Notes: generated from the letters alone by a model not told the origin. A stretch of 6,829 bases of DNA from Bacteroidota bacterium (GCA_023428205.1 JAEYZB010000032.1:1-6829), one strand, 5' to 3'. Counted from the first letter of the stretch, positions 1-6,716 are shown. Program-made: numbers and translations.

Positions 1-80
1 GCATAATACACGGCCGTACCTAATGCAGCCACTATCGCCAACAGCCACGCACGTTCAAGAACTAAAAGGAAGTTTTTCAT
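1..80 (-). CDS. Small membrane protein, N-terminal fragment
   Basis: This is the first 26 codons of a minus-strand gene that leaves the window at the left edge. The ATG is the complement of CAT at 78-80. The translation begins MKNFLLVLERAWLLAIVAAL and continues GTAVYY: a short N-terminus followed by an uninterrupted hydrophobic stretch (about residues 11-26). This looks like a transmembrane helix or an uncleaved signal anchor, so the product is probably an inner-membrane protein. The gene is divergent from the sphingomyelinase-like gene across a 121-bp gap. No Shine-Dalgarno sequence is visible. The only promoter-like element in its direction is TATGTTTC at 122-129, one base short of the Bacteroidota -7 box and without a matching -33 TTG. 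I do not recognise the family. The call rests on the open frame, the start and the typical membrane-helix composition. Confidence 0.55.
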   Translation of the reverse strand, partial: MKNFLLVLERAWLLAIVAALGTAVYY

Positions 81-140
81 AATTGGAGGTAAAGTTAAAA
101 TTTTTTGAATGCCCTTTCATTGAAACATAAGCTCCGCTTG

Positions 141-174
141 TTGATTCCTTATTGCAGCAGTAATAATAGATTTG
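141..174 (+). promoter_or_regulatory. Probable Bacteroidota-type promoter for the sphingomyelinase-like gene
   Basis: TAGATTTG at 167-174 matches the Bacteroidota -7 consensus TAnnTTTG exactly. A TTG at 141-143 (preceded by another TTG at 138-140) lies 23 bp upstream, a little more than the usual 19-21 bp. Transcription would begin near 180, giving a leader of about 20 nt before the ATG at 202. The leader contains only an A-rich stretch (about 190-200), as is common in this phylum, where Shine-Dalgarno pairing is weak. Confidence 0.45.
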
Positions 175-201
175 TAACTTGCTTCCGAAAACGAAAAAGA
201 T

Positions 202-1095
202 ATGGTTCAGAAACTGATAAGCGTTTTGATTGCGCTCACATTCTTTCAATTCAATTTGCGTGCTGGAAGTGATGATACCACTTACTTGGTACAAAAAGAT
301 TTGAAAATTCTGTCGTGGAATATTTTTATGCTTCCCGGAATTGTGCCTATGGCGGGACGCGTAGCGAGAGCCGAGGCGATTACCGACACGATTTCCAAAT
401 TAGATTACGACATTATTGTTTTTCAGGAAGCATTTCACAAAAAGGCTGTCGGAAAAATCCGTGAAGGGCTGAAAAATTTGTATCCCTATATGTATGGACC
501 ATATAATCAACCGAAAGACGCGGTTCATATAAGTAGTGGAGTGTGGATTGTGAGTAAAATTCCGCTAAAAGAATTAGGCGTGATTCAATTTAAGAACGGG
601 AGAGTAGCCGATAAGGTGGCATTGAAAGGAGCCGCGTTGCTGGAAGGGATGACCAATGGGAATACCTTTCAGATTCTCGGAACACACATGCAGGCAGAAG
701 ATAAATTTCCGAACATTCGCAGGGAGCAGTTCGAGCAAATAAATAAAGAGTTATTGAGTGTCCATAGAAAAGACGGTGTACCGCAGATTGTTTGCGGAGA
801 CATGAATACCCGCCCAACCGAAAACGAAGAGTACGCCTTTATGCTAAGAACATTAGAGGCAGAAGATGGCGCGCTTGACGGTATTCAGAAAGATACTTAT
901 GACGGCACAACAAATAAATTGGCAGAAGCCGCTTGGAAAAAAGCAAAAGCTACGTTCGATTATATTCTGTTGCGAAAAAATGGAGCGGAGGTTTCTTCTA
1001 TTAAACGAGAAGTGAGTGTTCTTCGCAAAAAATGGAAGAAAAATAAATCGGATTTGAGCGACCACTACGGAATGATTTGTGAATTGAAATTCTAA
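202..1095 (+). CDS. Secreted sphingomyelinase-like phosphodiesterase (endonuclease/exonuclease/phosphatase fold)
   Basis: This 297-residue protein is close in length to secreted bacterial neutral sphingomyelinases, which cleave sphingomyelin to ceramide and phosphocholine. Residues 1-21 form a signal peptide (MVQK, a hydrophobic core, then a likely cut after A21), so the enzyme should reach the periplasm or the outside. The metal and catalytic motifs of the DNase I-like fold occur in order: SWN (N40), FQEAF (E76), GVWIVSK (113-119), GTHMQAED (H162), CGDMNTRP (D200, N202), FDYI (D253) and SDHYG (D287, H288). The HMQAED block resembles HLQAED of Bacillus sphingomyelinase and argues for that branch over the DNA-repair nucleases. 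One oddity is that residues 275-282, just before SDHYG, are strongly basic (RKKWKKNK), where the Bacillus enzyme has an aromatic membrane-inserting hairpin. Activity on another phosphodiester, or as a nuclease, is possible. The gene stands alone and ends at a bidirectional terminator. Confidence 0.85.
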   Translation: MVQKLISVLIALTFFQFNLRAGSDDTTYLVQKDLKILSWNIFMLPGIVPMAGRVARAEAITDTISKLDYDIIVFQEAFHKKAVGKIREGLKNLYPYMYGPYNQPKDAVHISSGVWIVSKIPLKELGVIQFKNGRVADKVALKGAALLEGMTNGNTFQILGTHMQAEDKFPNIRREQFEQINKELLSVHRKDGVPQIVCGDMNTRPTENEEYAFMLRTLEAEDGALDGIQKDTYDGTTNKLAEAAWKKAKATFDYILLRKNGAEVSSIKREVSVLRKKWKKNKSDLSDHYGMICELKF

Positions 1096-1111
1096 ACAGA
1101 GGATAAAACAA

Positions 1112-1140
1112 AAAGTAGAAAGCAAGATGCCTTCTACTTT
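1112..1140. terminator. Bidirectional intrinsic terminator between convergent genes
   Basis: A 9-bp perfect inverted repeat, AAAGTAGAA (1112-1120) and TTCTACTTT (1132-1140), extends inward past one mismatch with GC/GC, leaving a 5-nt loop (AAGAT). In the plus direction the hairpin starts 17 nt after the stop of the sphingomyelinase-like gene and is followed by TTT-ATAAACTTTT. In the minus direction it lies 26 nt after the stop of the ketoacyl synthase, and the transcript continues TTGTTTTATC. One hairpin therefore serves both genes. The stem is AT-rich, so termination may be partial. Confidence 0.7.
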
Positions 1141-1165
1141 ATAAACTTTTGACTGTATAACTCGT

Positions 1166-2167
1166 TTACCAGCGTATCAACGCACTTGCCCATGTAAATC
1201 CGCTGCCGAAGGATGCCATACAAACTAAATCTCCTTCTTTTACACGACCCGCTTCCCACGCTTCCGTGAGCGCAATCGGAATAGATGCCGCTGTGGTGTT
1301 TCCGTATTTGTGAATGTTAGACACTACTTTTTCATCAGGTAGTTGCAGTTCTTTTTGTACGGCTTGCGTAATGCGCACATTAGCTTGATGCGGAACGAAT
1401 AAATCAATATCGTTTTCTTTCAAATCATTTGCTTTCAGGGCTTCTCGGATAACTTCCGGGAAATAACGCACCGCATTAATAAATACCAACTTTCCATTCA
1501 TTACCGGAAGCAGCATTCCCTTCTCAATCATATCCGGTTGAATGCGTTCTTTCAAACGACTTCCCGGATGTTCCAGCATAAGCTCTTCTGCATAGTTTCC
1601 GTCCGCGTGAAGATGTGTAGAAAGCACGCCTTTTCCTTCTTCGCTATGGGCTTCGAGCAAAACCGCGCCTGCGCCATCACCAAAAATTACGGACATGTTG
1701 CGCCCTCTGTCGCTCAGCTCAAACACGTTGCTCTGTACTTCTGAACCAATGACTAAAACAGTTTTCGCGGCACCTGTTTTGATATATTGATCGCCTAATG
1801 AAAGGGCATAAATAAAGCCACTGCATTGCTCGCGAATATCAAAACATGGAATTTGACGAAGTCCCAATTCGCGCTGAATCAGTACCCCTGCTCCAGGGAA
1901 ATTGTAATCGGGGCTAAGTGTAGCCACAACCAGCAAATCAACATCTTTGGCTGTTTTCCCTGCTCGTTCCAATGCAATTTTCGAAGCGTTTACGGCCATT
2001 GACGAAACAGTATCTACTCCTTCTTTGAAAAATCTGCGTTCTCTTATTCCTGTGCGTTCAAAAATCCATTCATCACTGGTATCCATCACTTTCGACAAAT
2101 CATCATTCGTTACCACTTCTTGTGGTACATAAAATCCCAGTCCTGTTATTTTACTGTGAAACGCCAT
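1166..2167 (-). CDS. fabH: Beta-ketoacyl-ACP synthase III
   Basis: This 333-residue cytoplasmic enzyme belongs to the thiolase-fold family that condenses an acyl-CoA (acetyl- or branched-chain) with malonyl-ACP to start type II fatty acid synthesis. E. coli FabH has 317 residues. The catalytic triad is present: C115 in QCSGFIYAL, H260 in PHQAN and N290 in GNTTAASIP. The CoA-binding block TSDEWIFERTGIRERR (30-45) retains the Trp and Arg of FabH (W34, R38). GDGAGAVLL (163-171) and the C-terminal GSGFTWASALIRW are also typical. The residues before the catalytic Cys are REQ, where E. coli FabH has small residues, so the protein may belong to a variant subgroup with different acyl preference. The start at MAFHSK fits the family. 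The gene lies 3 bp downstream of the YHS lipoprotein gene, with no room for its own promoter, so the two are very probably co-transcribed. There is no plsX, acpP or fabD next to it. A role in a specialised pathway such as aryl polyene or alkylresorcinol synthesis is possible, but no such cluster is visible here. Confidence 0.9.
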   Translation of the reverse strand: MAFHSKITGLGFYVPQEVVTNDDLSKVMDTSDEWIFERTGIRERRFFKEGVDTVSSMAVNASKIALERAGKTAKDVDLLVVATLSPDYNFPGAGVLIQRELGLRQIPCFDIREQCSGFIYALSLGDQYIKTGAAKTVLVIGSEVQSNVFELSDRGRNMSVIFGDGAGAVLLEAHSEEGKGVLSTHLHADGNYAEELMLEHPGSRLKERIQPDMIEKGMLLPVMNGKLVFINAVRYFPEVIREALKANDLKENDIDLFVPHQANVRITQAVQKELQLPDEKVVSNIHKYGNTTAASIPIALTEAWEAGRVKEGDLVCMASFGSGFTWASALIRW

Positions 2168-2170
2168 AAA

Positions 2171-2449
2171 TTATTTGCTTGTCAGATATGAAGTCGGGTT
2201 TTTCAAAAATTCTTCCTTACAGCCGGTGTTGCAAAATGCATATACGTTTCCGTCATAAGTGGTTGTGTCTTCCAATGTTTCTACGGTAACGTCCATGCCG
2301 CAAACCAAGTCTTTCGGGGAAGCCAATTCCGAGATTGGAATTTCAATTCTTTGCGGACTTTCCGCCACCGTCTTTTCTTCTGTAGAAGCGGTATTGTTGC
2401 ACGAGGCAAACATCAGTGTGGCTGCTGCCATCCATATCATTTTGTTCAT
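2171..2449 (-). CDS. YHS-domain lipoprotein
   Basis: This is a 92-residue exported lipoprotein. Residues 1-16 are a signal peptide (MNKMIWMAAATLMFAS) ending in a lipobox with the acylated Cys at position 17. A polar linker (about 18-45) follows, then a YHS domain from about residue 46: DLVCGMDV (C50), YDGNVYAFC (C73) and GCKEEF (C77), ending NPTSYL. YHS domains are small modules, often found in heavy-metal transport and copper-handling proteins, and C50, C73 and C77 are the expected metal ligands. The product would be anchored to the periplasmic face of a membrane and could bind or deliver a metal such as copper; the metal is inferred from family knowledge. It is the first gene of a two-gene unit with the ketoacyl synthase. 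No metal transporter or oxidoreductase lies nearby, so a partner cannot be named. Confidence 0.85.
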   Translation of the reverse strand: MNKMIWMAAATLMFASCNNTASTEEKTVAESPQRIEIPISELASPKDLVCGMDVTVETLEDTTTYDGNVYAFCNTGCKEEFLKNPTSYLTSK

Positions 2450-2469
2450 ATAGTTGTTGTTTCTTAATT

Positions 2470-2477
2470 CAAACCTA
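2470..2477 (-). promoter_or_regulatory. Probable -7 box for the YHS lipoprotein-fabH unit
   Basis: The minus strand reads TAGGTTTG here, an exact match to the Bacteroidota -7 consensus TAnnTTTG. It ends 20 bp before the ATG at 2449, which predicts a leader of about 14 nt. No TTG sits at the expected -33 distance; the nearest is only 11 bp upstream. The upstream side is A/T-rich (runs of A on the minus strand), which may compensate. The call rests on the -7 box and its position. Confidence 0.45.
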
Positions 2478-2573
2478 TATTATTTTTTCAAATGGGTGAA
2501 AAAAACGAGGAGAAAGGCAAGTGTTAATGAATAATTGTTAATAGATAAGGCTAATTGAAGAAGCACGGGTAAG

Positions 2574-2591
2574 GGCGAATAATTATTCGCC
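2574..2591. repeat. 18-bp perfect palindrome
   Basis: GGCGAATAA is followed directly by its reverse complement TTATTCGCC. In RNA it could fold as a 6-7 bp stem with a 4-6 nt loop on either strand. No U-tract follows it in either direction, so it is not a standard intrinsic terminator for the aminopeptidase gene that ends at 2666. The GC-flanked palindrome in an AT-rich gap, with G-rich flanks (GGGTAA and GCGGGA), resembles short dispersed intergenic palindromic repeats. Its copy number cannot be judged from one window. Confidence 0.6.
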
Positions 2592-2607
2592 TGCGGGATA
2601 GAGTCCA

Positions 2608-2619
2608 GGTTGATCAACC
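2608..2619. repeat. 12-bp perfect palindrome
   Basis: GGTTGATCAACC is a perfect 12-bp palindrome whose first base lies 17 bp after the end of the 18-bp palindrome. It lies 47 bp downstream of the aminopeptidase stop codon and about 130 bp upstream of the YHS promoter box. It could be a binding site for a dimeric DNA-binding protein, one end of a small repeat element, or chance. No function is shown by the sequence. Confidence 0.45.
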
Positions 2620-2665
2620 GATTTACAATATCGAAAACGATAGCTTCCACATTCCGCTAATCCCA

Positions 2666-5188
2666 TTATTCGGTTTCTTTCAGTTTGCCGATAAGTTCGT
2701 CCGCCAAAGCTGCAATATCTTTTTTGAAAGGAGCATCGCTGCGTTTGTTTACATAACCTTTTACGCGCTCGATACAGGATTTTCCGGTGAATATATTTTT
2801 TTTGCTTTCATCATCACTCGCTAATGCTGCTATGTTTTTCAGACCATTTACAATTTGTGCGGAATCGCCATGTGTCAGATAATTCGCGTAGTAATAAAAC
2901 AGAGCCGTTTTCAAATGCCCTTGTTCTACGGTCAGTTTTTCCTGAAATAATTCATCCAGTGAACGGTCGTAGCGTTTTGATAAAATATCGTAACACTCAT
3001 TTTTTACGCCCCAATCGGGTTCGCTCAAAAGGATTTTCGCTTGAGTGGTAGAAAGAATGGTGTCGATGTATTCGATGCTTTCCAGTGCATTCGCCACACA
3101 GTTATACGAAGAATCTTTCAGTGCTTTTTCATAGAGAGGCAGATACTTTTTGTCTTTTGTTTTTCCTAAAAAATAAAGCGCATCACTCCGAACTAAATTT
3201 GACGAATCTTCCGCCAAAGCGATAATGTCATTCAGGAATAATTTTTGGGTAACAGAATCGGTGCCTATATATTTCAAAGCATCTTTTTTGATTTCGAAAT
3301 GCGGACTCTTCAGCGCTTTACGGAAAATAAGTTCCGCATCAGCGTTGGTTTTTACGCTGTCTTTCAGTGCCTCCAGTGCTTCTTTTTGCACTACGTATTT
3401 TTCACTGTGCGCAAACTGAAATGCATATTGTGCTACGGTTTTGTTTTCTGTTTTTTTGCACAGCAAAACGCGGTCGGCATCGGCATCAATCAAATCAGGC
3501 GTTCCCAAGGCTTTGAACGCAAACCGCTGTTTACTGCGGTTGAAAACAATCGGATAGGTCATTACGATATTGCCGTAATGCACATTTATTTTCATCGGCA
3601 GTTCGTAGACTGTTCCTCTGTCGGTGTTTTGTTTTTGGGTGAAATCGACAAACACACTGTCGGCAGTATAGCTGTATTTTATGTTTAGTATCGGGTGTCC
3701 GTTATTCAGAAACCACTGGTTGAAAAAGCGGTTCATATCGCGTCCCGTCACTTCTTCAAAAGCTAAACGCAGGTTGTGTACTTCAACGGTTTTGAAGGCA
3801 TTTGTTTTCAGGTAAAGTTGCAGTGATTTGAAAAACGCATCATCACCCACTTCTGCCCGTAACATATTCAAAATAGCTCCGCCTTTGTTGTAGCTGTGTG
3901 CGTCAAACATATCTTCTTTATCGTGGTAGTAAAAGCGAATCAAATGCACATTTTTTCGTTTCGATTCGCGATGGTAGCCTTCCGTTTCGCGCAGTTGTTT
4001 CCAATCGGCATAAAATGTTCCGTGCTTATGCTCGTTCCATAAATATTCGCCATAAGTGGCAAAGGATTCATTGAGTGGAATATTGCTCCACGACTCGCAG
4101 GTAACCAAATCGCCAAACCATTGGTGGAATAATTCATGCGCGATAATATCTTCATGTTTTTCGTCATAAAGCTGTCGCGCATTTCGTTGTACAAATTCCC
4201 CGTGCAATGTGGCGGAGGTATTTTCCATAGCTCCAGAAACATAATCGCGGGCGATGACTTGCGCATACTTTTGCCATGGATAATCTACGCCTAATTTTGT
4301 GCTGAATAGTTCCAACATTTCAGGCGTTACCCCAAAAATGTCTTTTGCAACAGAGGCGTATTCCGGTTCTACATAGTAACTTACTTCTTTGTCGCGCCAT
4401 TTATCTTTCACGACTGCGTATTTGCCGATAGCCATCATCACTAAATAGGGCGCGTGGGGCAAATCCATTTTCCAAATGTCGGTGCGCGTGCCGTCTGTAT
4501 TGGAAATGGATTTTATGAGCAATCCATTGGAAAGGGTAGTGTTTTCGGCTTCGGTAGTGATAGCCAATTGCTGTGTCATTTTTTGGTTCGGTTTATCAAT
4601 GCAGGGAAACCAAGCGGAGTTAGCTTCAGTTTCGCCTTGTGTCCAGATTTGGCGCGGTTTATTTTTTTCTTTGTTCAGTGGATTGATAAAATACAAACCT
4701 TTGTCGCCAGCAATAGCCGCAGAACCGCCTAATTTTCGTTCGTTTGGTTTGGCAGTATAGTCAATCAAAATCTTGTACGGTTTTCCTGCAGGAAATTCTT
4801 TGCCTAAATTAATTTTCAGTTGTGATGTATCATAGGTGTATTGTAAATCTTGCGTAGTGTTGCCGTCAATCAATGCGAGTTTATGAATATCGAAATTCTT
4901 AGCATCTAAAATTAATTCTTGGGTAGGGTAGAAGTGCGGTTGTAAGGTTAGTTCCGCAGTTCCATACAGATATTGTTTCTCCCAATCAAAACGCACTTTC
5001 AAATCGGCATGAATCAGATTATTTATTTTCGTTTCGCTTGCGCGATATAAATCTTGTCGCGAACCAATCACTTCTATTTCGGGAAGTTCTGTAATGGGGA
5101 TGTTGTTTTGCGAAGTGGTGTTTCGGGACGTTTTACAACCGGCAACAAAGAAAAGAAGTGCAAGTAGAGAAAGGAGGAGTTTATTCAT
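2666..5188 (-). CDS. M1-family zinc aminopeptidase lipoprotein with C-terminal HEAT-like repeats
   Basis: This is an 840-residue exported metallopeptidase that removes N-terminal residues from peptides. Residues 1-17 are a lipoprotein signal (MNKLLLSL...FVAG) with the acylated Cys at 18, so it is membrane-anchored. An N-terminal beta-rich domain (about 50-255) is followed by the catalytic domain. That domain has the exopeptidase motif GAMEN (319-323), the zinc motif HELFH (H351, H355, catalytic E352) and the third ligand E374, exactly 18 residues after HExxH. The probable transition-state Tyr is Y433 in SYNKGG. A short beta domain (about 500-580) leads into a helical C-terminal region (about 590-835) with HEAT-like units such as EIKKDALKYIG and LVRSDALYFLG. 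All catalytic residues are intact. The likely role is periplasmic or surface peptide breakdown for nutrition; specificity cannot be read from sequence. The start is supported by the lipobox position. The gene follows a terminator by only 29 bp, and I see no good -7 box in that gap. Confidence 0.92.
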   Translation of the reverse strand: MNKLLLSLLALLFFVAGCKTSRNTTSQNNIPITELPEIEVIGSRQDLYRASETKINNLIHADLKVRFDWEKQYLYGTAELTLQPHFYPTQELILDAKNFDIHKLALIDGNTTQDLQYTYDTSQLKINLGKEFPAGKPYKILIDYTAKPNERKLGGSAAIAGDKGLYFINPLNKEKNKPRQIWTQGETEANSAWFPCIDKPNQKMTQQLAITTEAENTTLSNGLLIKSISNTDGTRTDIWKMDLPHAPYLVMMAIGKYAVVKDKWRDKEVSYYVEPEYASVAKDIFGVTPEMLELFSTKLGVDYPWQKYAQVIARDYVSGAMENTSATLHGEFVQRNARQLYDEKHEDIIAHELFHQWFGDLVTCESWSNIPLNESFATYGEYLWNEHKHGTFYADWKQLRETEGYHRESKRKNVHLIRFYYHDKEDMFDAHSYNKGGAILNMLRAEVGDDAFFKSLQLYLKTNAFKTVEVHNLRLAFEEVTGRDMNRFFNQWFLNNGHPILNIKYSYTADSVFVDFTQKQNTDRGTVYELPMKINVHYGNIVMTYPIVFNRSKQRFAFKALGTPDLIDADADRVLLCKKTENKTVAQYAFQFAHSEKYVVQKEALEALKDSVKTNADAELIFRKALKSPHFEIKKDALKYIGTDSVTQKLFLNDIIALAEDSSNLVRSDALYFLGKTKDKKYLPLYEKALKDSSYNCVANALESIEYIDTILSTTQAKILLSEPDWGVKNECYDILSKRYDRSLDELFQEKLTVEQGHLKTALFYYYANYLTHGDSAQIVNGLKNIAALASDDESKKNIFTGKSCIERVKGYVNKRSDAPFKKDIAALADELIGKLKETE

Positions 5189-5207
5189 GCTGTTTTATTT
5201 ACGTGGC

Positions 5208-5245
5208 TAAAATAAAATAGTTGCGGCAATAAATTACCGCAACTA
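5208..5245 (-). terminator. Intrinsic terminator of the solenoid-protein gene
   Basis: TAGTTGCGG (5218-5226) and CCGCAACTA (5237-5245) form a perfect 9-bp stem with a 10-nt loop. Read on the minus strand, the hairpin begins 28 nt after the stop codon of the gene ending at 5274 and is followed directly by UUUUAUUUUA (5217-5208). This is a textbook Rho-independent layout. It should insulate the downstream aminopeptidase gene, whose ATG at 5188 lies just past the U-tract. Confidence 0.8.
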
Positions 5246-5273
5246 TCTAAATGGTGTGAAAAAACGAGCAGGA

Positions 5274-6617
5274 TTACTTCAAATACACGTCTTTTACTTG
5301 TGCCGTAGATTTTTGCAAGCGAATGTTGAAGGTTGGATCCAAAATTTTACTTGCTGCAGGATAATCTTTGAAGTGTTTAATCATCATTTTCTTTAATTCC
5401 GGATGCGAAACGGTTTGTACATTTCTGGAAATGCTGTGAAATGTTCCAACGATTGCATCTTTGATGCCTTTGTAGTAATCAATCAAAATGTTTTCGTCTT
5501 TTACCACCGGTTTCAATTTGCCTGTTGCAGGATCATTTTCCATAGCAACATACGGTTGGTTTTGCACAAAATCCATGAGAGTCAGTTCATCTGAACGCAG
5601 ATTATTCAGCGGTTTCATATTCATATCAATGGCTTTTACCAAATCCATTTCGCCATTGTTCGTCAGCAACATTTTCGCGCTGTCCAAATCCAATTCCATA
5701 AACTTATAGTAAGCGTAATATTTGTTTGCTAAATTCAGGTTGCCGGCTTTGTCGTAGATTTTGGCAGCCAATTGATAGTTCATGGCGTTTACGTTATCTG
5801 TAGCTAATTTTTCTACAGCATCAGTATTGGCAAACTTCATATAGCTCTCTGCCATTTTTACGTACACGTTTTGTGCTTCTGATGTTTTCCCTACCTCGTT
5901 AAATTTATCGGCACATTTGCGCATTCCTTCGGTATAGTCAATCATACTATAAAAATCCAAGGCTTTTTCGTAATCGTTCTTTGCGAAACTCAAATCACCG
6001 GCTTTTCTCAAGGAGTTTTTGCTGCCTATTTGTTTATAAAGGTCAATGGCTTTCTCTGCCGATTCTCCGCCTTTAGCCAATAAAGCGTTTGCCACTTTTT
6101 CGGCTGCCGGAGTATCTGTCGCAAGGAAATAATATTCTAAAGCTTTGCTGTAACCCGCTTCGCCACGACTGAAATATCTGTCGCCAATGCCCGATGCACC
6201 TTCTTTAATAGCGCCACTTTTGTTGTAAAAGTTTACGGCATTTTTCACCATTTTGGCTTCTACTTTCACATCGTCTGTTTCAAATGCTTTTTCGGTGTAA
6301 GCATCAGCTACTCTTCGCAAGCCGTCCTTTTTTTCGTTTTTATCGCAGCGTCCGTAATAGTTTGACGCTTGTACTAAATCATCGTGTTCTAAAAAAGCAT
6401 CTCCGATGATTAGATTTTGTTCGCGTTTCATTCCTCCTTTGGTAAATAACTCACTTGCTTTCTGAATGAACTCCATCTTTTTTTGAGGTTCTTTTTGCGC
6501 AAACGCTTTTTCGAGTAATTCTCTTCCTTTATCAATGTCTTTGTTTTGTGCATTTGTACTGCAACACACTGCGAAAACCAAGCAGATGGTTGCTATCGCA
6601 TTCATTAGTCCTTTCAT
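5274..6617 (-). CDS. Secreted TPR-like alpha-solenoid protein of unknown function
   Basis: The frame is open from an ATG at 6662, but I place the start at the ATG at 6617 (447 residues). The protein then opens with MKGLMNAIATICLVFAV, a proper signal peptide with a likely signal peptidase I cut at A23/Q24 (STNA-Q). The extra 15 residues from 6662 would bury that signal, and the start at 6605 would lose its only basic residue. From about residue 65 to 305 the protein is a run of degenerate helix-turn-helix units. They begin near 71, 103, 144, 176, 206, 236 and 271, with a pattern like GD..F...DYEKALDFY, so the period is 30-35 residues, mostly short of the 34 of classical TPRs. A C-terminal region (about 335-447) lacks the repeats and includes conserved-looking NQPYVAMEND and a basic segment at 409-417. 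Such solenoids normally bind proteins. I do not recognise a named family. The gene ends in a good terminator. Upstream there are only near matches to the -7 box, AAACTTTG (6660-6667) and TTCCTTTG (6652-6659). Confidence 0.8.
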   Translation of the reverse strand: MKGLMNAIATICLVFAVCCSTNAQNKDIDKGRELLEKAFAQKEPQKKMEFIQKASELFTKGGMKREQNLIIGDAFLEHDDLVQASNYYGRCDKNEKKDGLRRVADAYTEKAFETDDVKVEAKMVKNAVNFYNKSGAIKEGASGIGDRYFSRGEAGYSKALEYYFLATDTPAAEKVANALLAKGGESAEKAIDLYKQIGSKNSLRKAGDLSFAKNDYEKALDFYSMIDYTEGMRKCADKFNEVGKTSEAQNVYVKMAESYMKFANTDAVEKLATDNVNAMNYQLAAKIYDKAGNLNLANKYYAYYKFMELDLDSAKMLLTNNGEMDLVKAIDMNMKPLNNLRSDELTLMDFVQNQPYVAMENDPATGKLKPVVKDENILIDYYKGIKDAIVGTFHSISRNVQTVSHPELKKMMIKHFKDYPAASKILDPTFNIRLQKSTAQVKDVYLK

Positions 6618-6716
6618 ATTGTGTAAGTTTTTGGCTGAATAACTATCGAACCAAAGGAACAAAGTTTATTACGCAAATAGAAATTTTAGCTAAACTTTTT
6701 TTTGATAGTGAGCCTA

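Noticed and set aside
2522..2541. Direct repeat GTTAAT separated by 8 bp
   Set aside because: Six bases of AT-rich sequence repeated once is expected by chance, and no extended repeat or target-site structure surrounds it.
3245..3688. 147-codon open frame on the plus strand inside the aminopeptidase gene
   Set aside because: It lies wholly antisense to a well-supported catalytic gene, and the translation is Phe/Cys-rich with no motif, as expected of a shadow frame.
3940..4266. 108-codon frame on the minus strand overlapping the aminopeptidase catalytic region
   Set aside because: It is an alternative frame across the HELFH-coding segment of the real gene; the translation shows no domain.
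5171..5179. AAGGAGGAG resembling a strong Shine-Dalgarno sequence on the plus strand
   Set aside because: It is the complement of codons for the Leu/Ser-rich lipoprotein signal of the aminopeptidase, and no plausible plus-strand gene follows.
6618..6662. Start of the solenoid-protein gene at the more distant ATG (6662)
   Set aside because: It adds 15 residues (MFLWFDSYSAKNLHN) ahead of an otherwise ideal signal peptide and would take up the A/T-rich stretch expected to hold the leader and promoter. The ATG at 6617 is preferred.
6662..6697. Inverted repeat AAGTTTA / TAAACTT followed by eight T on the plus strand, like a terminator
   Set aside because: No plus-strand gene precedes it, the stem is 7 bp of nearly pure A/T with a 22-nt loop, and in the minus direction no U-tract follows. 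It is probably chance in an AT-rich gap.
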